A stretch of 64,000 nucleotides of DNA. Source: Variovorax paradoxus. Lineage in GTDB: Bacteria > Pseudomonadota > Gammaproteobacteria > Burkholderiales > Burkholderiaceae_C. Position numbers and translations under genes: made by a program. The stretch spans positions 310,001 to 374,000 of the forward strand of contig NZ_CP123990.1 of assembly GCF_029919115.1 (NCBI RefSeq), given 5' to 3'. Below, piece by piece: positions 32,380 to 45,074 of the stretch. Every line of letters begins with the position of its first letter. Positions within the stretch are counted from its first letter, which is position 1. The notes beneath the pieces were generated by a model. It worked only from the letters and a program-made list of their open reading frames with translations. It did no database searches and was not told where the DNA came from.

Positions 32380-33630
32380 ATGACATCCGCAATCTCGTAC
32401 CCCTCGGCCGATGGCCTCTGGACTGGCCTTCGCCTCGCGCCCGGTGCTGCGCCGGCCACCCCTGCGGGAGCCGCTGCCGATGCCGCCATCGCGGTGGAAG
32501 GGGGCAAGGTCCGCTGGGTAGGCGCACGCCATGCGCTGCCCGCCGAATTTGCGGGCCTTGCATCGCACGACGGCGGCGGCGCGCTCGTCACGCCGGGCCT
32601 GGTCGATTGCCACACCCACCTGGTCTACGGCGGCCAGCGTGCCAACGAGTTCGCGATGCGGCTTGCAGGCGCGAGCTACGAAGAGGTGGCCAAGGCGGGC
32701 GGCGGCATCGTCTCGTCGGTGCGCGCCACGCGCGAAGCCGATGAAGACACGCTCTTCGCGCAGGCCTCGCAGCGGCTCGAGCAATTGCTGGCCGACGGCG
32801 TCTGCGCCATCGAAATCAAGTCGGGCTACGGCCTTTCGCTCGAGCATGAGCGCAAGCAGCTGCGCGTGGCGCGGCGCCTCGGCGGGGCTTATGGAGTCAC
32901 CGTGCGCACCACCTTTCTCGGCGCGCATGCGCTGCCGCCCGAATACGCGGGCCGCAGCGGCGACTACGTCGACCTCGTCTGCAGCCAGATGCTGCCCGCG
33001 CTTGCCGCCGAAGGGTTGGTCGATGCGGTGGACGTGTTCTGCGAACGCATCGCGTTTTCGCTGGCCGAAACCGAGCAGGTCTTCAAGGCCGCGAAAGCAC
33101 TGGGCCTGCCCGTCAAGCTGCACGCCGAGCAGCTCTCCGACATGGGCGGTGCCGCGCTCGCCGCGCGCTACGGCGCGCTGTCGTGCGACCACATCGAGCA
33201 CCTGTCGGCCGAGGGCATCGAGGCCATGCGCCAGTCGGGCACCGTGGCCGTGCTGCTGCCCGGCGCCTACTACACGCTGCGCGACACGCACCTGCCGCCC
33301 ATCGAGGCGCTGCGCGCCGCCGGCGTGCCGATGGCCGTGTCGACCGACCACAACCCCGGCACATCGCCCGCACTGAGCCTGCTGTTGATGATGAACATGG
33401 CCTGCACGCTGTTCCGCCTGGCCGTGCCCGAGGCGCTGGCCGGCGTTACGGTGCACGCGGCGCGCGCGTTGGGCCTGCAGGGCACGCACGGCGCCATCGC
33501 GGTGGGCATGCCTGCGAACTTCGTGCTGTGGAACGTGCGCGAAGCGGCCGAGCTGGCCTACTGGTTTGGCCAGCGCCCAGTGCGCACGGTCGTGCGGCAG
33601 GGCCGCATTGCCGTGGGAGCCGCCGCATGA
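32380..33630 (+). CDS. hutI: Imidazolonepropionase
   Basis: 416 residues of the amidohydrolase superfamily: metal-binding HTH in [40 protein letters not shown] and the aspartate in [10 protein letters not shown]. It opens 4-imidazolone-5-propionate to N-formimino-L-glutamate. Its stop overlaps the hutF start (ATGA). Confidence 0.96.
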   Translation: MTSAISYPSADGLWTGLRLAPGAAPATPAGAAADAAIAVEGGKVRWVGARHALPAEFAGLASHDGGGALVTPGLVDCHTHLVYGGQRANEFAMRLAGASYEEVAKAGGGIVSSVRATREADEDTLFAQASQRLEQLLADGVCAIEIKSGYGLSLEHERKQLRVARRLGGAYGVTVRTTFLGAHALPPEYAGRSGDYVDLVCSQMLPALAAEGLVDAVDVFCERIAFSLAETEQVFKAAKALGLPVKLHAEQLSDMGGAALAARYGALSCDHIEHLSAEGIEAMRQSGTVAVLLPGAYYTLRDTHLPPIEALRAAGVPMAVSTDHNPGTSPALSLLLMMNMACTLFRLAVPEALAGVTVHAARALGLQGTHGAIAVGMPANFVLWNVREAAELAYWFGQRPVRTVVRQGRIAVGAAA

Positions 33631-35012
33631 CGCGCACGCTGTTTGCGGCCGACGCATTGCTGCCCGGCGGCTGGGCCAGCAACGTTCTCTTGTCGTGGAA
33701 CGATGCCGGCCAGCTCACGCAGGTGCAGCCCGGTGCCCAGCCGGCAGCCGGCGCGCAGGTGGCAAACGGTCCCGTCATCCCCGGCATGCCCAACCTGCAT
33801 TCGCACGCCTTCCAGCGCGCCTTCGCGGGCCTTACCGAACACCGCGCCGAGCAGCAAGACAGCTTCTGGAGTTGGCGCACCCTGATGTACCGCTTTGCCG
33901 CGCGCCTCGGTCCGCAGCACATGGAGGCCATTGCCACCTGGCTCTATGCCGAAATGCTCGAAGCCGGCTACACCAGCGTGTGCGAGTTTCAATACGTGCA
34001 CCACGACGCCGACGGCCGCCCGTATGCAGATGACGCGACGCTCAGCCTCGCGCTGCTGCGCGCCGCGCAAAGGGTGGGCATCGGCTTCACGCTGCTGCCC
34101 GTGCTCTACCAGACCAGCGGTTTCGGCGGCCTGCCGCCCAACGAAGGGCAGCGCCGCTTCATCCGCTCGACCGACTCGATGCTGCGCCTGCTCGACGCGC
34201 TCAAGCCCGTGTGCGACGCACAGGGCGCCCAGCTGGGCCTTGCGCCGCACTCGCTGCGCGCCGTGCCGCCTGATGCGCTGCGCGAAGCCGTGGCGGGCCT
34301 GGAAGCCATCGACCCCGTCGCCCCGATCCACATCCACATTGCCGAGCAGACCAAGGAAGTCGACGATTGCATGGCCTGGAGCGGCCAGCGCCCGGTGGCC
34401 TGGCTGCTCGACCATGCGCCGGTCGATGCGCGCTGGTGCCTGGTGCATGCCACGCACATGGACATGGCCGAATACGAGCGCGGCGCAAAGAGCGGCGCGG
34501 TGGCCGGCCTGTGCCCCACCACCGAAGCCAATCTGGGCGATGGCATCTTCGACTTTTCGGCATGGCGGCACCATGGCGGCGCCTGGGGCGTGGGCTCCGA
34601 CAGCCATGCCACCGTGAACGCGGCCGAGGAACTGCTGATGCTCGAATACAGCCAGCGCCTGGGCAAGCGGCAGCGCAACGTGGGCGCGAGCACGGCGCAG
34701 CCGCACGTGGCCACAGCGCTCACGCTCGAAGCGGTGCGCGGCGGCGCGCAGGCCGCGGGCCGGCCTATCGGCGGGCTGGCGGTGGGGCAGCAGGCCGACT
34801 TCGCCGTGCTCGATGCCGCGCAGCTCGCGCTGCAGGGCCTCGCCGCGCCCGACATGCTGTCGTCGCACGTCTTTGCCAGCCACCGCACCTCGGCCATCGA
34901 CACCGTGTGGGTGGCAGGCCGGCCGCGCGTGCAGGCGGGCCGCCATGCTTTGCACAACGAGGCCGCCGCCGCATTCGTCGCGGCGCGCGGCCAGCTTCTT
35001 CTGGAAAATTGA
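33627..35012 (+). CDS. hutF: Formimidoylglutamate deiminase
   Basis: 461 residues, amidohydrolase-type: [13 protein letters not shown] (HxH), HIHIAEQ, HATHMD, and the metal aspartate in GSDSHAT. HutF removes ammonia from formiminoglutamate to give N-formyl-L-glutamate, marking the five-step hut pathway that avoids formamide release. Overlaps hutI by four nt and is five nt from hutG. Confidence 0.95.
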   Translation: MTRTLFAADALLPGGWASNVLLSWNDAGQLTQVQPGAQPAAGAQVANGPVIPGMPNLHSHAFQRAFAGLTEHRAEQQDSFWSWRTLMYRFAARLGPQHMEAIATWLYAEMLEAGYTSVCEFQYVHHDADGRPYADDATLSLALLRAAQRVGIGFTLLPVLYQTSGFGGLPPNEGQRRFIRSTDSMLRLLDALKPVCDAQGAQLGLAPHSLRAVPPDALREAVAGLEAIDPVAPIHIHIAEQTKEVDDCMAWSGQRPVAWLLDHAPVDARWCLVHATHMDMAEYERGAKSGAVAGLCPTTEANLGDGIFDFSAWRHHGGAWGVGSDSHATVNAAEELLMLEYSQRLGKRQRNVGASTAQPHVATALTLEAVRGGAQAAGRPIGGLAVGQQADFAVLDAAQLALQGLAAPDMLSSHVFASHRTSAIDTVWVAGRPRVQAGRHALHNEAAAAFVAARGQLLLEN

Positions 35013-35017
35013 GCCCC

Positions 35018-35842
35018 ATGAGTTTCAGCACCACCGAACCCGCATTCCGCTTTCGCCAGGGCACGCGTCCCTTGCTCATCTCCATGCCGCACGTCGGCAC
35101 CCATGTGCCGCCCGCGCTGGCCGCCCGCTTTACCGAAGAGGCGCGCCACGTGCCCGACACCGACTGGCACCTCGAGCGGCTCTACGACTTTGCCGACGAA
35201 CTCGGCGCCTCGGTGCTCGTTGCCACGCACTCGCGCTACGTGATCGACCTGAACCGTCCGCCGGACGGCGCGAGCCTGTACCCGGGCCAGAGCGTCACCG
35301 GCCTGTGCCCCGTCGATACCTTCGACGACACGCCCGTCTACGCGTCCAGCGGCGATCTGCCGGACGACGAGGAAGTCGCCGCGCGGCGGGAGGCAATCTG
35401 GCGCCCGTACCACCAGCAGCTGCAAGCCGAGCTCGACCGCCTGAAGGCCGCGCACGGCACCGTCGCGCTGTGGGACGCGCATTCGATCCGCTCGGTGCTG
35501 CCGCGCTTCTTCGAGGGCAAGCTGCCCGACCTGAACCTGGGCACCGGCAACGGCACGAGCTGCGACCCGGCGCTGGCGGCCACGCTGCTCGATATCGCCA
35601 AGTCGGCCGAATCGGCTACCGGCCACACCGGCGTGCTCAACGGCCGCTTCAAGGGCGGCCACATCACGCGCCAGTACGGCAACCCCGCCGCCGGCGTGCA
35701 TGCGGTGCAGCTGGAAATGACGCAGTCGAGCTACATGCAGGAGAAGCTGCCCTTCGACTACCTGCCCGAGGTAGCGGCCGGCGTGCAGCCGCACGTGCGG
35801 CGGATGATCGAGGCGGTGCTGGCCTTCGTCGAAAGCCGCTAA
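35018..35842 (+). CDS. hutG: N-formylglutamate deformylase
   Basis: 274 residues of the N-formylglutamate amidohydrolase family: LLISMPHVGTHVP, DTDWHLERLYDFADELGASVLVATHSRYVIDLNRPPDG, WDAHSIRS, GRFKGGHITRQYG. It hydrolyses N-formylglutamate to glutamate and formate, the last hut step, fitting with hutF just upstream. Last gene of the locus; a hairpin (AGCCCCG 35865-35871 with CGGGGCT 35883-35889) separates it from the next gene. Confidence 0.95.
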   Translation: MSFSTTEPAFRFRQGTRPLLISMPHVGTHVPPALAARFTEEARHVPDTDWHLERLYDFADELGASVLVATHSRYVIDLNRPPDGASLYPGQSVTGLCPVDTFDDTPVYASSGDLPDDEEVAARREAIWRPYHQQLQAELDRLKAAHGTVALWDAHSIRSVLPRFFEGKLPDLNLGTGNGTSCDPALAATLLDIAKSAESATGHTGVLNGRFKGGHITRQYGNPAAGVHAVQLEMTQSSYMQEKLPFDYLPEVAAGVQPHVRRMIEAVLAFVESR

Positions 35843-35890
35843 AGCACTGACGGCCGCGAGGGGCAGCCCCGCTTCCTACAATCGGGGCTT

Positions 35891-36940
35891 ATGAAGCCCG
35901 TCATCTACACCCGCGGCCAGGCACTCGCCGGCATCCTCGAAAAGCGCATCGCCATCCTCGACGGCGCCATGGGCACGATGATCCAGCGCTTCAAGCTCAC
36001 CGAAGAGCAGTACCGCGGTGAGCGCTTCAAGGACTTCGAACGCGACGTGAAGGGCAACAACGAGCTGCTCTCGCTGACGCGGCCCGACGTGATCCGCGAC
36101 ATCCACGAGGGCTACCTTGCGGCGGGCGCCGACCTCATCGAGACCAACACCTTCGGCGCGACCACCATCGCGCAGGAGGACTACAAGATGGCGCACCTGG
36201 CGCGCGAGATGAACCTCGAGTCGGCCAAGCTCGCCCGCGCCGCCTGCGACAAGTTCAGCACGCCCGACAAGCCCCGCTTCGTGGCCGGCGCCCTGGGCCC
36301 GACGCCCAAGACAGCGAGCATCAGCCCCGACGTGAACGACCCGGGCGCGCGCAATGTCGACTTCGAGCAGCTGCGCGCGGCCTACTACGAGCAGACCGAG
36401 GCGCTGGTCGAAGGCGGCGCCGACGTAATCCTGGTCGAGACGATTTTCGACACGCTCAACGCCAAGGCCGCGCTGTTCGCAGTGGACGAGTATTTCGACA
36501 ACAGCGGCCAACGCCTGCCTCTCATCATCAGCGGCACCGTGACCGACGCCTCGGGCCGCATCCTGAGCGGCCAGACCGTGACCGCCTTCTGGCACAGCGT
36601 GCGCCATGCGCAGCCGCTGGCCGTGGGGCTGAACTGCGCGCTGGGTGCGGCGCTGATGCGCCCCTACATCCAGGAACTGGCCAAAGTGGCGGGCGACACC
36701 TTCATCAGCTGCTACCCGAACGCGGGCCTGCCCAATCCGATGAGCGAAACCGGCTTCGACGAGACGCCCGACGTGACCTCGCGGCTGCTGCACGAGTTCG
36801 CGGCCGAAGGGCTGGTGAACATCGTGGGCGGCTGCTGCGGCACCACGCCGGACCACATCGCGGCCATCGGCCAGGCCGTGGCGCCTGTGCCCGGAAGGCT
36901 GTTGAACAACAACGCCGGCTTCTACCGCGAAGCGGCCTGA
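35891..36940 (+). CDS. metH: Methionine synthase, homocysteine-methyltransferase half (split MetH)
   Basis: 349 residues corresponding to the first domain of cobalamin-dependent Met[26 protein letters not shown], the zinc-binding cysteines in GLNCALGA and [10 protein letters not shown]. It activates homocysteine for methyl transfer. The rest of MetH (pterin, cobalamin and reactivation domains) is a separate gene 2.55 kb downstream on the same strand, so the enzyme must assemble from two chains. The ATG follows a hairpin whose right arm covers the likely ribosome-binding site. No riboswitch is seen before this half. Confidence 0.93.
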   Translation: MKPVIYTRGQALAGILEKRIAILDGAMGTMIQRFKLTEEQYRGERFKDFERDVKGNNELLSLTRPDVIRDIHEGYLAAGADLIETNTFGATTIAQEDYKMAHLAREMNLESAKLARAACDKFSTPDKPRFVAGALGPTPKTASISPDVNDPGARNVDFEQLRAAYYEQTEALVEGGADVILVETIFDTLNAKAALFAVDEYFDNSGQRLPLIISGTVTDASGRILSGQTVTAFWHSVRHAQPLAVGLNCALGAALMRPYIQELAKVAGDTFISCYPNAGLPNPMSETGFDETPDVTSRLLHEFAAEGLVNIVGGCCGTTPDHIAAIGQAVAPVPGRLLNNNAGFYREAA

Positions 36941-37024
36941 CCAGGCGCCCGGGGCGTTCGCGCCCCCGGCTGATTGACGGCATCCGGACCGCCGCCTAGG
37001 CTGGCGGCGCAAAGGAAGCCATTC

Positions 37025-37834
37025 ATGAACAACAAACTTTCCATGCGCTGGGTCGGCATCGGTGCGCTTGCACTGGCGCTGCCCCTTGCGGCAACGGCAC
37101 AGCAGGCCTTCACGCGCGGCACCGTCAACATGCGCGCCGGCCCCTCGGGCGACTACCCGCTGGTGGCGCGCCTCGCGCCGGGCCAGCCGCTCGAGGTGAT
37201 GGGCTGCACCGGCGGCTACAGCTGGTGCGACGTGGTGCTGCCCGACGGCGGACGCGGCTGGGTCTGGGCGAGGAGTCTCGACTACGCCTACCAGGAGCGG
37301 CGCGTGCCGCTCGCGACCTACGCGGCCGTGATCGGCGTGCCGGTCGTGACCTTCGTGATCGGCAACTACTGGTCCGACTACTACCGCGACCGGCCCTGGT
37401 ACGGCGAGCGGCGCTGGTGGGGCAGCCGGCCGCCACCTCCGCCAGTGCCGGGCTGGCGCCCGCCCCCGCCCATGCGGCCGGCTTGGCAGCCCAGGCCGTG
37501 GCCGGGCCCGGGTTTCAAGCCCGCGCCGGGGCCGGGCGTTCGCCCGCAGCACGCACAGGGCCACCGGCCACCGCAGCCGAGGCCGGACTTCCGCCCACCA
37601 TCGGACCCGGGCTTAAAGCCGCCGCGGCCGCAGCCGGCCTTCCGACCCGGACCGCCGCCCGGCCAGCCGCAAATGCATCCGGGCGGAGGCGGTGGCCGGC
37701 ATGGCCGTGGTGATGGAGGTGGTGGCGGAGGGGGCGGTCGCCACGGCGGTGGAGGCGACGGCGGCGGCAAGGGTGGGGGCCACGGGGGAGGCGGTGGCAA
37801 GGGCGGCGGACACGGCCATGGCCACCGCGACTAG
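37025..37834 (+). CDS. Secreted SH3-domain protein with Pro- and Gly-rich tail
   Basis: 269 residues: Sec signal ending ATAQQ, then a bacterial SH3 domain (about 28-90: GTVNMRAGPSGDYPLVARLAPGQPLEVMGCTGGYSWCDVVLPDGGRGWVWARSL). A hydrophobic stretch follows (TYAAVIGVPVVTFVIGNYW), then a long Pro/Arg/Trp-rich segment and a Gly/His-rich C-terminus ending GHGHGHRD. SH3 domains of this kind are found in envelope proteins; binding partner unknown. The His/Gly tail could bind metal ions (inference). Lies between the two metH halves without obvious functional link. Confidence 0.8.
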   Translation: MNNKLSMRWVGIGALALALPLAATAQQAFTRGTVNMRAGPSGDYPLVARLAPGQPLEVMGCTGGYSWCDVVLPDGGRGWVWARSLDYAYQERRVPLATYAAVIGVPVVTFVIGNYWSDYYRDRPWYGERRWWGSRPPPPPVPGWRPPPPMRPAWQPRPWPGPGFKPAPGPGVRPQHAQGHRPPQPRPDFRPPSDPGLKPPRPQPAFRPGPPPGQPQMHPGGGGGRHGRGDGGGGGGGGRHGGGGDGGGKGGGHGGGGGKGGGHGHGHRD

Positions 37835-38752
37835 CTAGCCCGCGGACGGAATCCCCGCCGCGGCCTGCCGGTCGCGCGCAATCAGCGCCACGAAGCGCTG
37901 CGCGCCAAGCCCCAGCGGCCGCTCGCGCGACCACACCACGTCGACCCACAGGTCGAGCCCGTTGCTCAAGTTTTCGAACGGAATCTCGACCAGCGCGCCG
38001 GCGGCCACGTGAGGCTTGGCAAAGTTGCGCGGCAGCCATCCCCAGCCGAGCCCGGCCGTGATCAGGCTCAGCGCGGCCAGCGCGTTGTCGGTGCGCCAGA
38101 CGTGGCGCGCGAACACGAAGCGTGGGTCGCTGGTTGCCAGATCGCGCCCGGCCACCACGATCTGCCGCGTGTTCGTGAGGTGTTCTTCACGCAGGCGCTC
38201 GCCGGCTGCTGCAAGCAGCACCGGGTGGTTGGGCGCCATCACGGCCACCATGGTGTCGCTGCCCACTTCCTGGAAGCCTTCGCGGCCATCGAGGCTGGGG
38301 CGCTCGAACACCAGCGCCAACTGCGCGCGCCCGCTGTGCAGCAGCGCCAGGGCGTCCGCCTGCGGAGCGGCCAGCACCTCGACCTGCAGCAGCGGATATT
38401 CATCGGCCAGCGCAGCGAGCGGCCCGCTCCACGGCGCCGCCAGCAGCTCGGGCGCAATGGCCAGCGTGAGGCGGTTCTCGAGCCCCTGCGTGAGCGCCAG
38501 GGCCTGCACCTGCAGTTGCTTCAGCTGGGCTGCCAATAGGCGCGCCTGCGGTTCCAGCGAGCGGGCCGCCGCGGTCGGCTGAGGCTCGCGGCCGCTGCGG
38601 TCGAACAGCGGCAGCGCCAACTCGGCCTCCAGGTTGGCAATGGCCATGCTGACGGCGGAGGGCACCTTGTGCAGCGCGCGCGCCGCCGCCGAGAAGGAAC
38701 CCTGGTCGATCACTGCCAGGAAGACTTCGACGGTGTCGCTGGAAAAGGCCAT
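37835..38752 (-). CDS. LysR-family regulator divergent from PACE transporter
   Basis: 305 residues: LysR helix-turn-helix (TVEVFLAVIDQGSFSAAARALHKVPSAVSMAIANLEAELALPLFDRSGREPQPT) and an effector-binding domain. The divergent gene encodes a PACE-family efflux protein, and such LysR-PACE pairs are a well-known arrangement (AceR-AceI), so this is probably its activator. A palindromic sequence in the shared intergenic region is the likely binding site. Convergent with the SH3 gene, stops adjacent. Confidence 0.92.
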   Translation of the reverse strand: MAFSSDTVEVFLAVIDQGSFSAAARALHKVPSAVSMAIANLEAELALPLFDRSGREPQPTAAARSLEPQARLLAAQLKQLQVQALALTQGLENRLTLAIAPELLAAPWSGPLAALADEYPLLQVEVLAAPQADALALLHSGRAQLALVFERPSLDGREGFQEVGSDTMVAVMAPNHPVLLAAAGERLREEHLTNTRQIVVAGRDLATSDPRFVFARHVWRTDNALAALSLITAGLGWGWLPRNFAKPHVAAGALVEIPFENLSNGLDLWVDVVWSRERPLGLGAQRFVALIARDRQAAAGIPSAG

Positions 38753-38770
38753 TCAGCCGCTCTCGATCTA

Positions 38771-38783
38771 TCAATTGAATTGA
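38771..38783. promoter_or_regulatory. Probable LysR operator in LysR/PACE intergenic region
   Basis: An AT-rich palindrome centred on CAATTGAATTG, in the 105-bp gap between the divergent LysR and PACE genes, stands out from the GC-rich surroundings. AT-rich promoter-like sequence (CTTAACTTTTTATATC) follows towards the transporter. Confidence 0.5.
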
Positions 38784-38857
38784 AATACCTTAACTTTTTA
38801 TATCAGCTTCAGGCAAATAAAGTCCAGCCATCGTTTTTGTTTGCCAGAGGAATATTC

Positions 38858-39313
38858 ATGCAGGGGTTTCAGCGCCGCGTCGTCTACATCACGCTTTACG
38901 AAGGGATTGCCATCGTGGCCGCCAGTGCCGGCCTGGCGCTGATGACGGATGCGGGCCTGGGCCATTCCGGCGTGCTGGCGGTGACCGCATCGGTCATCGC
39001 GGTGATCTGGAACCTGGCCTTCAACGCGCTGTTCGAGCGCTGGGAATCGCGCCAGGCGGTGCGGGGGCGCAGCGTGCGCCGGCGCATTGCGCATGCCATC
39101 GGCTTCGAGGGCGGGCTGATCGCCTTCCTGGTGCCGCTCTTTGCCTGGGGCCTGGGGGTGTCGCTCTGGCAGGCACTGGTCATGGATCTGGGGCTGGTCG
39201 TGTTCTTCCTGGTCTACACCTTCGTCTTCAACTGGGTTTTCGACCGGGTGTTCGGCTTGCCAGCCTCGGCGGCGCCGGTCAGCCCGGCTGCCGCGGCCGG
39301 GCAGGGGGCCTGA
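38858..39313 (+). CDS. PACE-family efflux transporter (AceI-like)
   Basis: 151 residues with four membrane helices formed by two bacterial-transmembrane-pair repeats: [41 protein letters not shown], and in the second half [25 protein letters not shown] and [18 protein letters not shown]. The RxxHxxxFE and WNxxFNxxFexWE-type patterns are diagnostic of the chlorhexidine/short-chain-diamine PACE exporters. GAGGA precedes ATG 38858. Likely regulated by the divergent LysR protein. Confidence 0.92.
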   Translation: MQGFQRRVVYITLYEGIAIVAASAGLALMTDAGLGHSGVLAVTASVIAVIWNLAFNALFERWESRQAVRGRSVRRRIAHAIGFEGGLIAFLVPLFAWGLGVSLWQALVMDLGLVVFFLVYTFVFNWVFDRVFGLPASAAPVSPAAAAGQGA

Positions 39314-39360
39314 ACATCCCCCAAGGCCGCGGCCCTTGCCGCAGCCGGTAAAATTGCGCT

Positions 39361-39464
39361 CCCTTCCAAGGAGCGTTGCAGCGGCGGCCCAAGTCCACAG
39401 GCCCGCCGTCAGGCTTGGAAGGCGCCCCGTTGGCCGGGGCGCAAGCCGCAAACGACGCTCACCT
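39361..39464 (+). ncRNA. S-adenosylhomocysteine (SAH) riboswitch before metH
   Basis: Matches the ahcY-motif SAH riboswitch. The P1 strand CTTCCAAG (39363-39370) runs directly into the conserved GAGCGTTGCAGCG core, followed by a variable hairpin. AGGCTTGGAAG (39411-39421) then closes P1. Next come a strong hairpin (CGCCCC... GGGGCG, 39423-39441) and AACGACGCTCACC (39451-39463). In that last segment ACGCTC pairs with GAGCGT (39371-39376) as the pseudoknot helix. Such riboswitches turn on SAH-recycling genes (ahcY, metH, metE) when SAH rises. It ends 31 nt before the ATG of the second metH half. Confidence 0.9.
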
Positions 39465-39494
39465 GACGTTTTTTCCTGCACAGGTGAGCCCCCC

Positions 39495-42242
<2,748 letters not shown>

Positions 42243-42291
42243 ACCTGCCGGCCGGCATGGCCGACCGGCGCCGGGAGTTGTTATTCAGAAG

Positions 42292-44103
42292 TTGATATTT
42301 GCTGCCGCGCACTACGCGGCGCTGGCCGTCTTCGTCGTCGGCTGCTGGGGCTTTGGGCGCGCAGTGCTGGCGCGCCTTGCGCCGCCGCCGCGCCGGGACG
42401 CCTGGCTCGAAGCCTCGATGGCTGCCGCGCTGGGCGTGGGCATCTTCATCTGCGGCTTCCAGGCACTGGCCATCTTCGGCGTCTTCAAGGTGGGCGCCAC
42501 CGTCGCGCTGATTGCCGCCGGCGTGGTTGCTGCCGCGTTGCAGTTGCGGCCGTGGCTGCACGAAGTGCGCACGCTTCGGGCTGCGGGCACTGCGCCCGCG
42601 GTGCCTTGGAGCCGCGCCGAGAAGATCGCCGCGATCGCATTGGCCCTGGTGGCGCTTCCGGCGCTGGTCGCACCGCTTGCGCCGCCCGCCGCCTTCGACG
42701 AGTTGATGTACCACCTGCCCTATGCGCGGCAGGTGGCGGAGCAGGGCTTCCTGGGCATTCACGACTGGTTGCGCTACCCCTGGTTTCCGTACAACTACAA
42801 CCTGCTCTATGCGGCCGCGCTGCAGGTGGGCGATGACGTGCTGCCGCACTTTCTCAATGCGCTGGCGGGTGCGCTGTCGGTGGTGATGGTCTTCCGCCTT
42901 GGCATGCAGCATGCCAACCGTCTCACCGCCTGCATCGGCGCGGCCATCTGGCTCGGCATTGGAGACTATTCGAATGCGCTCATCGACATGGGCGTGGCGC
43001 TCTTCGTGCTGGGCGCATGCGTGGCGCTGTGGTGGTGGCGCGAATCGCAGCCGGTGCACAGCGGCATGCGGTGGCTCGGCGTGGCGGCGTTCTGCCTCGG
43101 CGTGGCCGCGGGCTCCAAGTACCAGGCGCTCACGTTCCTGCCGCTGGTGGCGCTGTTCGTGGTGTGGCACGAGCGGCGGCCCAAGGCCTGGGCGCTGATG
43201 CTGCTTTGCTTCTTGCTGCCGTGCGTGTACTGGTATGCACGCAACGCCGTCGTGACGGGCGATCCATTCAACCCCATCGGTGCGCGCGTGTTCGGCTTTA
43301 CCGACTGGATTCCGGCCGACTACGTTCAGCAGGTGGCCGATGTGCGCGACCACGCCGCGCGCCCCAACGTGCTGATCTGGTCTGTGGTGCTGCTGCCCTT
43401 CAGCGTCATGTGGAAGCGCTCCGCCGCGGTGCGCGCCGCGGGCTGGTTCTGCTTCTATTCCGTGGCGGTGTGGCTGGTGACCTCGCGCTATCCGCGCTAC
43501 CTCACGGCCTCGTTTCCGCTGCTCGCGTTCACGGCGGCGATCGGCTGGCAGGTGCTGTTCGGCTGGATCGCCGCGGGCATGCGCCGCGTGTTCGGGCCCA
43601 GGGCCGGGCAAGTCGCGGACCCCGTCGAGGGAGCTCCTTCGGGCCGCGCGGGCCTTGTCGGCGATTGGGTGGCCGTGCTCTTGCTGGCCGTGCTGGCCGC
43701 AGTGTCGGTGAGCCAGACCGCGCGCAAGGTCGCGATGATCTCGCCCACACAGGAGCAGCGCGAAGCGTTCCTGCGCCAGAACGTGCCCGGCTACGCCGTC
43801 ATGGACTACCTGCGCCGCACGGCCACCGGCCGCGTCTACCAGATCAACCTCAACGAGGCGATCTACTACGGCCCCAATCCGATCTGGGGCGATACCCTCG
43901 GGCCATGGCGCTACACCGACTTCGGCCGCCTGTCCGGCAAGGACCTGGCAAGCAAGCTCGGCGGCCTGGGCTTCGTGGCTGTCGTACTTCCGAATTCGGT
44001 GGTGCCGGTGTTCAGCGGCAGAACCGACTTCGACAAATATTTCACCCTGCAGTACGAGAAAGACGGCAGCCGGGTCTACCGTATTCTTCCTCCCGCACCA
44101 TGA
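42292..44103 (+). CDS. Polytopic GT-C/GT39-like glycosyltransferase
   Basis: 603 residues with about eleven membrane helices; the loop after the first helices has FDELMYHLPYARQ, an acidic motif reminiscent of dolichyl/undecaprenyl-phosphate-sugar-dependent GT-C enzymes (ArnT/PMT type), and a soluble C-terminal region. It probably transfers a sugar from a lipid carrier on the periplasmic side. The start is a TTG at 42292 with no strong ribosome-binding site; a different start is possible. Overlaps the GT2 gene by four nt, so it belongs to a three-gene glycosylation cluster. Confidence 0.75.
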   Translation: MIFAAAHYAALAVFVVGCWGFGRAVLARLAPPPRRDAWLEASMAAALGVGIFICGFQALAIFGVFKVGATVALIAAGVVAAALQLRPWLHEVRTLRAAGTAPAVPWSRAEKIAAIALALVALPALVAPLAPPAAFDELMYHLPYARQVAEQGFLGIHDWLRYPWFPYNYNLLYAAALQVGDDVLPHFLNALAGALSVVMVFRLGMQHANRLTACIGAAIWLGIGDYSNALIDMGVALFVLGACVALWWWRESQPVHSGMRWLGVAAFCLGVAAGSKYQALTFLPLVALFVVWHERRPKAWALMLLCFLLPCVYWYARNAVVTGDPFNPIGARVFGFTDWIPADYVQQVADVRDHAARPNVLIWSVVLLPFSVMWKRSAAVRAAGWFCFYSVAVWLVTSRYPRYLTASFPLLAFTAAIGWQVLFGWIAAGMRRVFGPRAGQVADPVEGAPSGRAGLVGDWVAVLLLAVLAAVSVSQTARKVAMISPTQEQREAFLRQNVPGYAVMDYLRRTATGRVYQINLNEAIYYGPNPIWGDTLGPWRYTDFGRLSGKDLASKLGGLGFVAVVLPNSVVPVFSGRTDFDKYFTLQYEKDGSRVYRILPPAP

Positions 44104-45074
44104 CCGATATCGACCAACACGCGGCAGCCCGCACGCCGATGCGCATTGCGGCGGTGATCCCCTGCTACAACGAGGGGCTGTCCATTGCGCAGGTGGTCGC
44201 GCAATTCAAGGCGGCGTTGCCCGAGGCCGAAGTCCACGTCTTCGACAACAACTCGACCGACGACACGGCGGCCATCGCGCGCGCGAGCGGCGCATTCGTG
44301 ACGCACGTGGCCGCGCCGGGCAAGGGCAACGTGGTGCGGCGCATGTTTGCCGATGTCGAAGCCGACGTGTACGTCACCGTCGACGGAGACGCCACCTACG
44401 ACGTGGCCAGCGCGCGCCGGCTGGTAGATGCGCTGGTGGCGGGCAACCTCGACATGGTGGTGGGCTGCCGCGTCGACGACGGGCAGAACGCGCTCACCTA
44501 CCGCGCGGGCCACCGCTTCGGCAACCGGCTGCTCACCGGGGCCGTGGCGAAGCTGTTCGGCGGCGGCCTGACCGACATGCTCTCGGGCTACCGCGTGTTC
44601 TCGCGGCGCTACGCCAAGTCGTTTCCGGCGCTTTCGCACGGCTTCGAGATCGAGACCGAGCTCACGGTGCACGCGCTGGAGCTGCGCATGCCCTATGCCG
44701 AGCTCGACACCGCCTACAGCACGCGGCCCGAGGGCTCGCACAGCAAGCTCTCGACGTACCGCGACGGCTGGCGCATCCTGAAGACCATCTGCAAGCTGTT
44801 CATCAGCGAACGGCCGCTGCAGTTCTTCTCGATCATTGCGGCGCTGCTCGCGGCGGGCGCCATCGCGCTGGCCTTTCCGCTGCTGCTCACCTACATGCAC
44901 ACCGGCCTGGTGCCGCGGCTCCCCACGGCGGTGCTGGCCACCGGCGCCATGCTGGCCGCCATGCTGTCGATGGTTTGCGGCGTGGTGATGCACGCCATCC
45001 GGCTCGGCCGCCGCGAGGCCAAGCGCCTGCGCTACCTTGCAACACCGGGCGTGCGCCACAGCGCCCCCAGATGA
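44100..45074 (+). CDS. Glycosyltransferase family 2 (polyprenyl-phosphate sugar transferase-like)
   Basis: 324 residues: GT-A fold (AAVIPCYNEGLSIAQVVAQFKAALPEAEVHVFDNNSTDDTA, DxD-like TVDGDATYD) with two C-terminal membrane helices (FFSIIAALLAAGAIALAFPLLL and VLATGAMLAAMLSMVCGVVMHA). This matches DPM1/GtrB-type enzymes that load a sugar onto undecaprenyl phosphate. Start and stop overlap both neighbours by four nt, giving a GT-C, GtrB-like, GtrA-like set. Confidence 0.9.
   Translation: MTDIDQHAAARTPMRIAAVIPCYNEGLSIAQVVAQFKAALPEAEVHVFDNNSTDDTAAIARASGAFVTHVAAPGKGNVVRRMFADVEADVYVTVDGDATYDVASARRLVDALVAGNLDMVVGCRVDDGQNALTYRAGHRFGNRLLTGAVAKLFGGGLTDMLSGYRVFSRRYAKSFPALSHGFEIETELTVHALELRMPYAELDTAYSTRPEGSHSKLSTYRDGWRILKTICKLFISERPLQFFSIIAALLAAGAIALAFPLLLTYMHTGLVPRLPTAVLATGAMLAAMLSMVCGVVMHAIRLGRREAKRLRYLATPGVRHSAPR

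Noticed and set aside
34367..35017. Upstream extension of hutG
   Set aside because: The frame is open through hutF but is Arg/Ala-rich nonsense; MSFSTTEPAFRFRQG at 35018 gives the normal family N-terminus.
39314..39494. Cobalamin riboswitch before metH
   Set aside because: The conserved B12-box was not seen, whereas the SAH riboswitch core, P1 closure and pseudoknot partners are all present.
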